Shown piece by piece: positions 36,587 through 44,708 of a stretch of DNA of 64,000 nucleotides (position 1 is the stretch's first letter; each line of letters opens with the position of its first letter). A program made the translations under genes and the position numbers. Under the pieces are notes generated by a model that did not search any database, was not told where the DNA came from, and saw only the letters and a program-made list of their open reading frames with translations. Source of the DNA: Flavobacterium sp. LC2016-23 (GTDB taxonomy: Bacteria > Bacteroidota > Bacteroidia > Flavobacteriales > Flavobacteriaceae); NCBI RefSeq assembly GCF_009674775.1, contig NZ_WKKE01000023.1, forward strand, positions 1 to 64,000, in the 5' to 3' direction.

Positions 36587-37002
36587 TTTTTTTAAATGAG
36601 TTTATTGTTAATAATCAAATTTTATAAACCATGCATGTAATTAAAATCAGATTAATGGTGCTCGCAAAAGCACCTGAAAATATAACGTCTTTTATTTATT
36701 ATTGCATCCGACAAAAAATAAAAGAGTTATAAAAGTATTAAAAGTACGACAATTACTTTTTAAAGTAAAACTGATATTTTCTATTAACAAATAGCTAAAA
36801 TTTATCGTATTTCAATAACAATCGAAAAACCTTATATTGTTTTAACTCCGTAATTACCTCATTTATACTGTTTAAAAAGAGAAGGTTTTAATTTGCTATC
36901 CCTTAAACCACTAACAAAAAAGAGCTGAAATATTGCTATTTCAACTCTTTTTAATTTTAGTTTTATTTTGGATAATTAACGTTTTTGTAAAAGGTAGCCC
37001 GA
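36587..37002. other. Intergenic interval upstream of katG
   Basis: This 416-bp stretch contains the terminator of the alpha/beta hydrolase at 36917-36952 and a 16-bp palindrome TTACTTT-TT-AAAGTAA at 36753-36768. The palindrome lies about 170 bp upstream of katG and could be a regulator site, but such AT-rich palindromes can arise by chance. No gene was seen. Confidence 0.6.
36917..36952 (-). terminator. Terminator of the alpha/beta hydrolase gene
   Basis: A 16-bp stem (AAAAAGAGCTGAAATA / TATTTCAACTCTTTTT, one G-U type mismatch) with a 4-nt loop lies 50 bp after the hydrolase stop. A- and T-runs on the arms make it usable on both strands. Confidence 0.75.
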
Positions 37003-37878
37003 TTATTTCCACTTTGTCCAGTTAGAATCCGGTCTTTTAAAGGGCTCTGCTAAAAATTTATTGGCAATTTCATTAAATAATACAGGATTTGAAGCGGGTG
37101 CAAAATGTGTTTCTCCCGGCATTATGCACAATTGTGCTTTGGGGATATGCTCATAAATTTCCAAACTGTGTTTGTTTTTTATAATATCTTCATCGCCCGC
37201 CACTATTAGTACTTTTGCTTTTATTTTTGATAAATCCTTAGTGGGAATATTGGGCTGGTTTCCTAAAAGGTCCAGCATCTGCTTTTCTACTTTCCAGTTT
37301 CGGGTGGTGTCTTTCTGTTTTATTTTTGAAAGAACTTCTTTTTTGGATTTACCAACCTCTTTGACAGCCCAGCCATTAACAGCTGTTGAATCCGGTCTTA
37401 AATTGGCACCCATCGTCACCATTTTCTTTATTTTTGTTTTACCGGATATACCCATTTCCAATGCGACAATTCCACCGTCGCTCCAGCCAATAATGCTGAT
37501 CGAATCTAACTTTAAGTGATTCACCAGGCCTTCCCAGTCTTTTGTGATTTGCTCATAGGTTAGGGAATCTGTTTTCATCTCTGATTTTCCTTGTCCTCTG
37601 CTGTCCGCAATAATAACCCTGTACTTCGATTTAAAATAATCAATCTGGTTTCCCATTGAATTAATACTTCCGCCATTTCCGTGAATAAGCAATAAAGGTT
37701 CGCCTTTTCCGTATTCCTCGTAGTAGATTTTAGCACCATTTATTTCAGCATATTTTCCGACCGCTTTATTTTCGCCATAAGGTGTTTCAAATTTAAAGTT
37801 CATATGAACCTGGGCATTTGCAACAGGCCCTATTGAAAACACTACAAACAATACTAATAGTTTAATTCTTTTTTTCAT
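37003..37878 (-). CDS. Secreted alpha/beta hydrolase
   Basis: The likely start is the ATG at 37878 (291 residues), because a standard Sec signal peptide begins there and ends near VANAQ. The frame is open for 43 more codons upstream, but that part looks like non-coding AT-rich sequence. The mature enzyme has the oxyanion segment IHGNGG, the nucleophile elbow GWSDGG, the acid Asp in VAGDEDII and the catalytic His in GETHFAP. It resembles periplasmic proline iminopeptidase- or haloperoxidase-like hydrolases found widely in Flavobacteria, and its substrate is unknown. The gene is 23 bp downstream of the signal peptidase stop. Confidence 0.85.
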   Translation of the reverse strand: MKKRIKLLVLFVVFSIGPVANAQVHMNFKFETPYGENKAVGKYAEINGAKIYYEEYGKGEPLLLIHGNGGSINSMGNQIDYFKSKYRVIIADSRGQGKSEMKTDSLTYEQITKDWEGLVNHLKLDSISIIGWSDGGIVALEMGISGKTKIKKMVTMGANLRPDSTAVNGWAVKEVGKSKKEVLSKIKQKDTTRNWKVEKQMLDLLGNQPNIPTKDLSKIKAKVLIVAGDEDIIKNKHSLEIYEHIPKAQLCIMPGETHFAPASNPVLFNEIANKFLAEPFKRPDSNWTKWK

Positions 37879-38030
37879 AAAGGTTAGTTTGGTTTCGTTA
37901 CTATTCTGTGGCTGAGTAATGGCCAGAGCCATCAGAACAATGTATTTTCTGACGAAACGAATATAGGAAATAAAATAATACATCCAATAAAACCCAATCT
38001 GTTCCAACGATTATTACCGCGACTATTCTT

Positions 38031-39638
38031 TTATTCTTTCTTCCTGTTCTTTAGTACTTTTTTACCGATAACATAAAAAGCGATCAGAAATAAAAAGGGA
38101 ATGAAATACGATTTAGGTTCGCTATTGCCGTTTACGACCGAAAAAATACGGTTCCATCGTACTTTATGAATTCCACTGCCATCGGTATTCCAGCTGAACC
38201 AAATAAATACGGGTTTACCTACCACGTGATCAAAAGGCACATACCCCCAGAATCTTGCATCTAAAGAGTTTTGGCGGTTGTCTCCCATCATCCAGTAATA
38301 ATCTTCTTTAAAAGTGTAGGTCGTGCTTGCTTTTCCATTGATTATAATTTGATCCCCATTAATTTTTAAAGTATTTTTTTCATATTCCTGTATAATTCTT
38401 TTATAAAAAGGAAGTGTCTTTAAATCTAACGGAATAGTGGCTCCTTTTTTAGGGATGTAAATCGGCCCAAAATTATCTATATTCCAGCCCAGAGAAGGAA
38501 TATGAGGAAATACGTCTCCGTCTGTTCCTTTTGGCAATAGATATTTTTTGACGCTTTTTACGGTTGGATTATTGGCGATTAAAGCGGCTTCCTGATCTGT
38601 GAGTGTCAAAAAATATTGTCCTTTATCGGTTAAGGCAAAGTCTCCATTTTGATATTTTAAACCTTCTCTTGCCCCATACCGGTTTACCAGGGCATCCTGA
38701 CTGATGGCTTCTCCTTTTGTATCTACGAAAAAGTTAAACTGAGGTTTTGCACTTTGCGGTAATTGGCTCAGTTTCCCGTTAATGTAAATATTTCCGTCCC
38801 TGATTTCCAGAGAATCTCCGGGTATGCCGACACATCTTTTTACCAGATTTGTTTTTTTATCGATAGGCTTGTAATAATTCCGGTCCGGTTTAAAATTATC
38901 CATATCGCGCAAGGTGTCTGCAGGCTGGTTAAACACTACAATTTCATTACGCTCAATTTTCTCTATGGCAGGAAATCTGAAATACGGCAGCTGAAACTTG
39001 TTTAAAAGGGAGGTTTCTTTTTTAGTAATATCATCGCTAAACAAATAAGATTTCACCCCTAAAAAAGGAATCGAATCATGCACCATAGGCAATGCAAGGG
39101 TAGTCATAGGAGTTCTCGGACCAAAATTAATTTTACTTACAAACAAAAAATCGCCAATCAATAATGTTTTTTCCAGTGACGAAGACGGAATCGTAAAGGG
39201 CTGTATTACGTACGTATGCACCAATGTCGCTACAATAACGGCAAATAAAAGAGAACTTATCGTATCTCCTGTTTTTGTCTGAGACTTTAGGTTTCTATTC
39301 TCAATATAAGTTAGTTTTTCAGAAGTATAATTTAAAAAAGTAATGTAGAAACCCAATGTCAGTACCACCGATATTGTATCCAAAGTAGTATTCTTTCCAA
39401 AACTTCTGATTGTCTCTACCCAGATAACCGGAATCATAATGAGATTGACAATGGGTATAAAAAGTAAAAAAGTCCACCATCGCGGACGATTTATAATTTT
39501 CATAAGAATTACCAAATTATAAATCGGTATAAATGCTTCTACAGGCTTTCTACCTGCTTTTACATAAAGTTTCCAGGTAGAGAGCCCGTGAACAATCTGC
39601 ATGATTAAAATAAAAATGAGCCATTCTGATACATTCAT
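38031..39638 (-). CDS. lepB: Signal peptidase I
   Basis: This 535-residue enzyme cleaves Sec signal peptides at the outer face of the inner membrane. It has about four hydrophobic helices in the first 110 residues, one more near 128-146, and then the catalytic Ser154 in IPSSSLEKTL. The general-base Lys follows in LVKRCVGIPGD, and the C-terminal box is GDNRQNSLDARFWG. A large insertion between the Ser and Lys boxes and the N-terminal membrane extension are typical of Bacteroidota LepB proteins, which are much longer than the E. coli enzyme. Confidence 0.93.
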   Translation of the reverse strand: MNVSEWLIFILIMQIVHGLSTWKLYVKAGRKPVEAFIPIYNLVILMKIINRPRWWTFLLFIPIVNLIMIPVIWVETIRSFGKNTTLDTISVVLTLGFYITFLNYTSEKLTYIENRNLKSQTKTGDTISSLLFAVIVATLVHTYVIQPFTIPSSSLEKTLLIGDFLFVSKINFGPRTPMTTLALPMVHDSIPFLGVKSYLFSDDITKKETSLLNKFQLPYFRFPAIEKIERNEIVVFNQPADTLRDMDNFKPDRNYYKPIDKKTNLVKRCVGIPGDSLEIRDGNIYINGKLSQLPQSAKPQFNFFVDTKGEAISQDALVNRYGAREGLKYQNGDFALTDKGQYFLTLTDQEAALIANNPTVKSVKKYLLPKGTDGDVFPHIPSLGWNIDNFGPIYIPKKGATIPLDLKTLPFYKRIIQEYEKNTLKINGDQIIINGKASTTYTFKEDYYWMMGDNRQNSLDARFWGYVPFDHVVGKPVFIWFSWNTDGSGIHKVRWNRIFSVVNGNSEPKSYFIPFLFLIAFYVIGKKVLKNRKKE

Positions 39639-39954
39639 ATTTTTCTTTTTTGGTTATTAGTATAAAAATTTGAGTTCTGTGTATTTGAAATAATGACAGC
39701 GTAAAAATTACAGGATCTTCTATAAGTAGTTTTTTATCGAATATGTTACAAAATAAGTCAGGAGGATTTAATCCAAATCGCAAAATTAGCACTCTGCTTT
39801 CAAGATAAATCAGTTCAAAAAAACTTAGAATCTCAGAACCTTAGCTCCTCAGCACCTTAAAAAAGCCTTACGATTTTGTAAGATTTAACTTTTTAAGTGT
39901 AAGCAGAGAAATAAAGTGTTATCTACATTTATTTAAACTTTTAAAAGAAAAAAA
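39639..39954. other. Divergent intergenic region, lepB / SpoIIAA-like
   Basis: This 316-bp stretch separates divergent genes and must hold both promoters, but I cannot place a clear TAnnTTTG element. At 39823-39860 there is a short periodic sequence (CTTAGAATCTCAGAACCTTAG and onward) of CTTAG- and CTCAG-type units spaced about 9 bp apart. Confidence 0.5.
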
Positions 39955-40326
39955 ATGATACAGTTAATACCTGATACGCCCAATAATATCGCAGCTTTTC
40001 GGGCAACCGGAGAAGTTACCAAAGAACATTTCCATGACATTATAATTCCGGAAGTAGATCGTGTGATCAAACAAATTAACCACATCAATTTCCTGTTGGT
40101 TTTAGATACTGAATTAGAAAATTTCACCACAGGCGCCTGGGTTCAGGATGCCATGCTTGGTCTGAAAAATATTGGAAAATGGAACAGGGCAGCAATCGTT
40201 ACCGATTCTGATACGATCATTTCTTTTACGAATGGCTTCAGTTATATCATTCCGGGTGAATTTAAAGGTTTTAAAAAAGAACAATACGACGAAGCCATAA
40301 CATGGGTTTCTGAAGAGACACTTTAA
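39955..40326 (+). CDS. SpoIIAA-like (STAS-fold) protein
   Basis: This 123-residue soluble protein matches the SpoIIAA-like family (STAS/CRAL-TRIO-like fold). The alternating strands and helices are visible: an N-terminal strand with NNIAAFRATGEV, a central strand HINFLLVLDTE, and the conserved Trp-rich helix GLKNIGKWNRAAIVTD. The C-terminus has FPGEFKGF-like (IPGEFKGF) and a final helix. Members are widespread in bacteria, often stress-associated, with no firm biochemical role. It is followed by the GTGATAA array and Ku on the same strand. Confidence 0.8.
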   Translation: MIQLIPDTPNNIAAFRATGEVTKEHFHDIIIPEVDRVIKQINHINFLLVLDTELENFTTGAWVQDAMLGLKNIGKWNRAAIVTDSDTIISFTNGFSYIIPGEFKGFKKEQYDEAITWVSEETL

Positions 40327-40349
40327 GATCTAACAGATGGTACACTCCT

Positions 40350-40465
40350 GTGATAAAAGAAAAATAGCAGTTTGGTTTATCACAACTTTCGTGATAAAAA
40401 GTAAAACTCAATTAAAAATATCACCAGTTCTGTGATAACACATACAATAAAATCTAAATTATCAC
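40350..40465. promoter_or_regulatory. Ordered array of six inverted GTGATAA half-sites upstream of Ku
   Basis: GTGATAA starts at 40350, 40391 and 40432. The inverted TTATCAC (ATATCAC in the second) starts at 40377, 40418 and 40459. The spacing is exactly 27, 14, 27, 14 and 27 bp, so three 34-bp units GTGATAA-N20-TTATCAC repeat with a 41-bp period, close to four helical turns. The sequence between half-sites is not conserved, so selection is on the half-sites and their phasing. It ends 91 bp before the Ku ATG. A cooperative repressor or activator array is the likely explanation. Confidence 0.75.
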
Positions 40466-40555
40466 AGCCCTGTTACGCTGTCTGGTGCGCATTGCATTTA
40501 ATTGCTAGCATCAGTACTGCATCTTACAGCTAAACCAATTTTAAAATTAAAGATT

Positions 40556-41332
40556 ATGAGAGCGATATGGACCGGTGCAATTAGTTTTGGGTTAATTAAT
40601 ATCCCTGTGAAATTATTTTCTGCCGTACAGGAAAGCACATTAGACATGGATATGCTGGATAAAAATGACCATTCGAATATTAAATTCAAAAGAGTCAATG
40701 AAACTACCGGAAAGGAAGTGGCATTCAGCAATATTGTAAAAGGGTACAAAATAAACGATAAATATGTGATTCTCGAAGAGGAAGATTTTGAAGCCGCCGA
40801 TGCCGAAAAAACAAAAACAATAGACATTCTAAACTTTACCCTCGAAAAAGAAATTGACAGTTTATATTACGAGCAGCCTTATTATCTCGAGCCTGATAAA
40901 GGTGCCATGAAAGCATATGCCTTATTGCGTGATGCACTTGAAGCTTCAGGAAAGGTAGGCGTAACCAGTTTTGTCATGCGAAATAAAGAAGGTCTGGCTA
41001 TTTTAAAACCTTTTAAAAATGTGATTGTGTTGAACAGAATTCGTTTTGAGCAGGAAATCAGAGACACGTCTGAATTGAAACTCCCGGCTGTTTCTAAAAC
41101 AAAAGTTAAAGAAATGGATATGGCCAATAAACTGGTCGAACAGCTTACCGAAAAATTTGACATTTCGAGCTATAAAGATGAGTATACCGGTAAACTTCTG
41201 AAAATCATCAAGGACAAAGCCAAAGGCAAAAAACAGGCTGCCCCAAAACTAAAAGTCGTTCACAAACAAAATGACGACTTAATGGAAATGCTTAAAGCAA
41301 GTCTTGAAAACAAAAAGAAGAAAAGTTCCTAG
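40556..41332 (+). CDS. ku: Non-homologous end-joining protein Ku
   Basis: The start is the ATG at 40556 (258 residues). The frame is open from a TTG at 40502, but MRAIWTGAISFGLINIPVKL is the standard bacterial Ku N-terminus. The beta-barrel core carries the conserved ISFGLINIPVKLFSA and YYLEPDKGAMKAYALLRDAL segments. It ends with the Lys-rich tail KAKGKKQAAPKL and beyond, a region known to help DNA binding and LigD recruitment. Ku binds double-strand ends as a homodimer. Its stop codon overlaps that of ligD on the other strand. Expression is probably governed by the GTGATAA array upstream. Confidence 0.96.
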   Translation: MRAIWTGAISFGLINIPVKLFSAVQESTLDMDMLDKNDHSNIKFKRVNETTGKEVAFSNIVKGYKINDKYVILEEEDFEAADAEKTKTIDILNFTLEKEIDSLYYEQPYYLEPDKGAMKAYALLRDALEASGKVGVTSFVMRNKEGLAILKPFKNVIVLNRIRFEQEIRDTSELKLPAVSKTKVKEMDMANKLVEQLTEKFDISSYKDEYTGKLLKIIKDKAKGKKQAAPKLKVVHKQNDDLMEMLKASLENKKKKSS

Positions 41333-43902
41333 TAACTTTTCTTCAGGATTGCTTTTATATCGGCCCCTTTTCCTAAAACCGGCTGCCAAAGATCACCTTT
41401 CTTTTCAAATCGTTTTAAGACATTTTTGATTGTAAATTGGGAAGGTGATAATTTTGCATTTACTTCACTCCATTCCAAAGGTGTAGAAACGGTTGCGCCC
41501 GGTTTTGGACGCACAGAATAAGGAGCTGCAAGAGTTTGTCCCTTTCGGTTTTGCAGGTAATCAAGATATATTTTATGATTTCTTTTTTTGATCGAACGTT
41601 CCAAACTCGTCGTTTCGGGTAGTCTGGAATGGACTTCATGTGCAATAAGTTCTGCAAATATTTTTACGGAATCATAGTCATATTTTGCTGCCATCGGAAT
41701 ATAGACATGAAGCCCGGAAGCACCGGAAGTTTTACAGTAACATTCGGTTTCAAATTCATCCATCACCTCTTTTACCATGAGTGCTGTTTTTACGACTTCT
41801 TTAAAGTCGTCCTTCTCCGGATCAATATCAATTACCACCCAATCCGCATTATCAATATGTTTGATCGTGGAGTTCCACGGATTAATGTCGATACAGCCCA
41901 GATTGGCCATGTAGAGCAAAGTTGCTTTGTCATTGCAAATCAGATAATCGATATCAGCATTCGTAGATTCCGAGAAAATCTTTTTTGTTTTCACCCAGGA
42001 GGGAATTTTATCATCATCGACATCTTTCTGATAAAAACCAGGTTGTTCGATTCCATTCGGGAAACGATACATGGATTCCGGACGGTCTTTTAGATAAGGT
42101 AAAATCAAATCGGCAACCTCATTGTAATAATTTACAATAGCTCCTTTGGTTATGCCGTCAGCCGGAAAATATATTTTATTCTGATTGGTTAAATGCAGGG
42201 TTGTTTTTCCTGCTTTTAAATCAAAATTATCTGTTCTCTTATCCTCTGATTTACTTTTTACTGTGGGTGTCTTTTCCATTTTTGCCTTCTTTTTAATGAT
42301 CGTAACTTTATCCTTTCCGGAAAAAACAACTTCTTTAAGCTTTTTATCTATTCTAAGGCCCAGATATACAGGCTGCCGAAGATGATTATCCTGAGTCCAC
42401 TCTGTAAATTTAACCTGACAGATAAATTTTGGTTTAATCCATTGAATGGCATCCCGAAGCGGTACTTTTTCTTCCAGAGGAGATTGATCAGTAAAATATG
42501 GGGTAAATTTAAGGTGTAGCTCTTTCAGGACTTCCTGTGTAAAACCGGTTCCGCATTTACCAATAAATTGTAATACGCCACTGTTGTATTGTCCCAGCAA
42601 TAAAGCTCCAAAATAGGTACGTGAATTTTTAGGCTCTGTGATTCCGATGATAATGGCTTCTTCCTGTTGGGATAATTTTATTTTAAGCCAGTCTCCTGTT
42701 CTTTTCCCAATGTTATACAAACTGTCTGCTTTTTTAGCAATAATCCCTTCGCTTTCTTTTTTAGCAGCAACTTCCAGAAATGTGATCCCTTTTTCAGGAA
42801 CATGTTCGGAATACAGAATATTCGAAAATTTAGATTTAGACACTAACATTTGCAGCAGCTCTTTTCGTTCCAGTAAAGTCAGATGGGTCGCATCATTTCC
42901 GTCCAGATTCAAAATATCAAAAACATAAAATTTCAATTTGCCTTTTCCTGTTTTTAAATAATTTTGAAGTAACTGAAAATCCGATCGTCCCGCTTCATTT
43001 TCAACCACTACTTCCCCATCAAGAATGGCTTCGTGGTTTATTTTTTTTAATTCGTCGGTTATCGGCTGAAATTTTTTAGTGAATGAAATCTGATTCCTGC
43101 TGAAAAGTTCTGTACGATCTTCTTTTATTAAAGCGAGCGTGCGATAGCCGTCAAATTTATTTTCGAAAATCCAATCCGGGTCATCAAAGGCTTTTTCGGT
43201 AAGACTGGCCAGCATTGGTTTTTTAAATGCAATAGCTTCTTTTTTCGTCTCTTTTTTTTCTTTCTCTTCAGTTACGGCTGACTTTACATCAGCTGTTTTT
43301 TTTTTAGCAGCCGCTTTTTCTTTGGCTGATTTCTTTTCTAAAGCATCGAGACTCACTTTGGAAATAACCGATTTATCTTTTTTAAGAATATCTTCGGTAG
43401 TGGCATATTTATCCTCTTTTTTAATCAGAAGCCAGGCATTTTCCTGTTTGCCTTTTAATTGTATTAATGAAAAATTTCCTTTCAGTTTTTTACCTTTTAA
43501 AGTAAAACTAAGATGTCCTTTTTTAAGATCTGCCCGCAATTTATCTTCGGCAGATCCCTTATAATCCGTATCAGCAGGAAGATAGGTTCCGTTATCCCAG
43601 ACAATCACGTTTCCGGCGCCATAATTTCCTTCGGGAATAGACCCTTCGAAATCTTTATAGCTGTACGGGTGATCTTCTACCATCATCGCCAGGCGTTTTA
43701 TTTCAGGATCTAACGATGGTCCTTTGGGAACCGCCCAGCTCTTCAGTACACCATCCATTTCCAGTCGAAAATCATAATGCAAATGAGAAGCGGCATGTTT
43801 TTGAATCACGAAAATCAATTGGTTTTCAGATCGTCCCACCTGACCTTTCGGTTCAGCTGTAGCGCTAAAATTTCTCTTTTGATTGTATTTTTGAAGTGAC
43901 AT
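41329..43902 (-). CDS. ligD: Multifunctional NHEJ DNA ligase LigD (phosphoesterase-ligase-polymerase)
   Basis: This 857-residue protein carries all three NHEJ activities. A 3'-phosphoesterase domain (about 20-180) has HAASHLHYDFRLE and GNYGAGNVIVWDNGTY. A Lys/Ala-rich linker (180-225) follows, then an ATP-dependent ligase with the nucleotidyl Lys249 in ENKFDGYR. From about 560 there is a primase-type polymerase domain with VVIDIDPEKDDF (catalytic Asps) and SGASGLHVYIP. The order PE-Lig-Pol differs from the Mycobacterium order Pol-PE-Lig. The gene converges on ku with a 4-bp CTAG overlap. It lies 168 bp after the PdeM gene on the same strand, so it may also belong to that repair operon. Confidence 0.96.
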   Translation of the reverse strand: MSLQKYNQKRNFSATAEPKGQVGRSENQLIFVIQKHAASHLHYDFRLEMDGVLKSWAVPKGPSLDPEIKRLAMMVEDHPYSYKDFEGSIPEGNYGAGNVIVWDNGTYLPADTDYKGSAEDKLRADLKKGHLSFTLKGKKLKGNFSLIQLKGKQENAWLLIKKEDKYATTEDILKKDKSVISKVSLDALEKKSAKEKAAAKKKTADVKSAVTEEKEKKETKKEAIAFKKPMLASLTEKAFDDPDWIFENKFDGYRTLALIKEDRTELFSRNQISFTKKFQPITDELKKINHEAILDGEVVVENEAGRSDFQLLQNYLKTGKGKLKFYVFDILNLDGNDATHLTLLERKELLQMLVSKSKFSNILYSEHVPEKGITFLEVAAKKESEGIIAKKADSLYNIGKRTGDWLKIKLSQQEEAIIIGITEPKNSRTYFGALLLGQYNSGVLQFIGKCGTGFTQEVLKELHLKFTPYFTDQSPLEEKVPLRDAIQWIKPKFICQVKFTEWTQDNHLRQPVYLGLRIDKKLKEVVFSGKDKVTIIKKKAKMEKTPTVKSKSEDKRTDNFDLKAGKTTLHLTNQNKIYFPADGITKGAIVNYYNEVADLILPYLKDRPESMYRFPNGIEQPGFYQKDVDDDKIPSWVKTKKIFSESTNADIDYLICNDKATLLYMANLGCIDINPWNSTIKHIDNADWVVIDIDPEKDDFKEVVKTALMVKEVMDEFETECYCKTSGASGLHVYIPMAAKYDYDSVKIFAELIAHEVHSRLPETTSLERSIKKRNHKIYLDYLQNRKGQTLAAPYSVRPKPGATVSTPLEWSEVNAKLSPSQFTIKNVLKRFEKKGDLWQPVLGKGADIKAILKKSY

Positions 43903-44070
43903 ACCTTTTATTTCGTTACTTAAATTTCCTTTTCATTAAAATAAATCTGCTTCCAAAAAACACTTTTAAGAAGAGAAAATGATTTCAATGATTAAATTTA
44001 AAAAACCTTTAGAGACAATTACTTACAGAATTATAAATGAATTTTATAACATTAAAAGCAAACCATTACT

Positions 44071-44706
44071 TTACTTACTGTTGACGATCACAATTTCATC
44101 TCTGGCAATTGCGTAAATTAAATCACCTTGTTCGGGTCTTATAATATGCTTGCCGGTAAATTCTCCAAAAGCAGGCAAAATCATCTGGTTTTCCTTCTGG
44201 AAAAAGCAGGGTAATTTTAAAGACTGTCCTCCCAAACCCCGTAAGGTAACGCCCGGGTGGATATGACCCGAAAAGTTAAACCAGCCTTTGTTTTCCTTCG
44301 GATGATGTGTTAACAAAAAGCCGTCAATTTCAAGAAACTGCAGTACCTCTATATCAATATCAGTGTAATGTTTTTTATTAATAATATCGTGATTTCCGGC
44401 AATAAGAGTAATTTCGCTGACACAGCACGAAACCCATTCTTCGAATAAATCCCATTCCTGATTTTTGGAGCTGTGGAATAAATCACCCAGAAAAATGACT
44501 TTTTCGGGACTGAAAAATGCGGCTACCGCTGTCAGTCTGGTGAAATTTTCTAAAATCGCATTATTGGGAATGGCAACACCGTGTTTCCTGAAATGTGATA
44601 CTTTGCCCAAATGCACATCAGAAATCAGAAGCCAGTTTTTGTCTTCCCAAAATAAAGCACCGCTCGAATGTAAAACGAAGGTCTGATTTTGTATTGTTAT
44701 CCTCAT
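44071..44706 (-). CDS. pdeM: Ligase-associated DNA damage response endonuclease PdeM
   Basis: This 211-residue calcineurin-like metallophosphoesterase shows SDVHLGK near 29-35, a GDLFHS motif, GNHD and the metal-binding SGHIHPG near the C-terminus. This set matches PdeM, the nuclease of the four-gene ligase-associated repair system. It starts 2 bp after the helicase stop, so the two are translationally linked. No signal peptide is present, consistent with an intracellular DNA-repair role. Confidence 0.92.
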   Translation of the reverse strand: MRITIQNQTFVLHSSGALFWEDKNWLLISDVHLGKVSHFRKHGVAIPNNAILENFTRLTAVAAFFSPEKVIFLGDLFHSSKNQEWDLFEEWVSCCVSEITLIAGNHDIINKKHYTDIDIEVLQFLEIDGFLLTHHPKENKGWFNFSGHIHPGVTLRGLGGQSLKLPCFFQKENQMILPAFGEFTGKHIIRPEQGDLIYAIARDEIVIVNSK

Positions 44707-44708
44707 AA

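Noticed and set aside
37879..38007. 43-codon extension of the alpha/beta hydrolase
   Set aside because: The standard signal peptide starts at 37878. A preceding segment would block Sec targeting and has no conserved look.
40350..40465. CRISPR-like array
   Set aside because: Repeats are 7-bp half-sites alternating in orientation, with no repeat of 20 or more bases and no cas genes nearby.
40502..40555. TTG-started extension of Ku
   Set aside because: Bacterial Ku proteins begin at MRAIW, which is at 40556. The extra 18 codons have no family match and lie next to the operator array.
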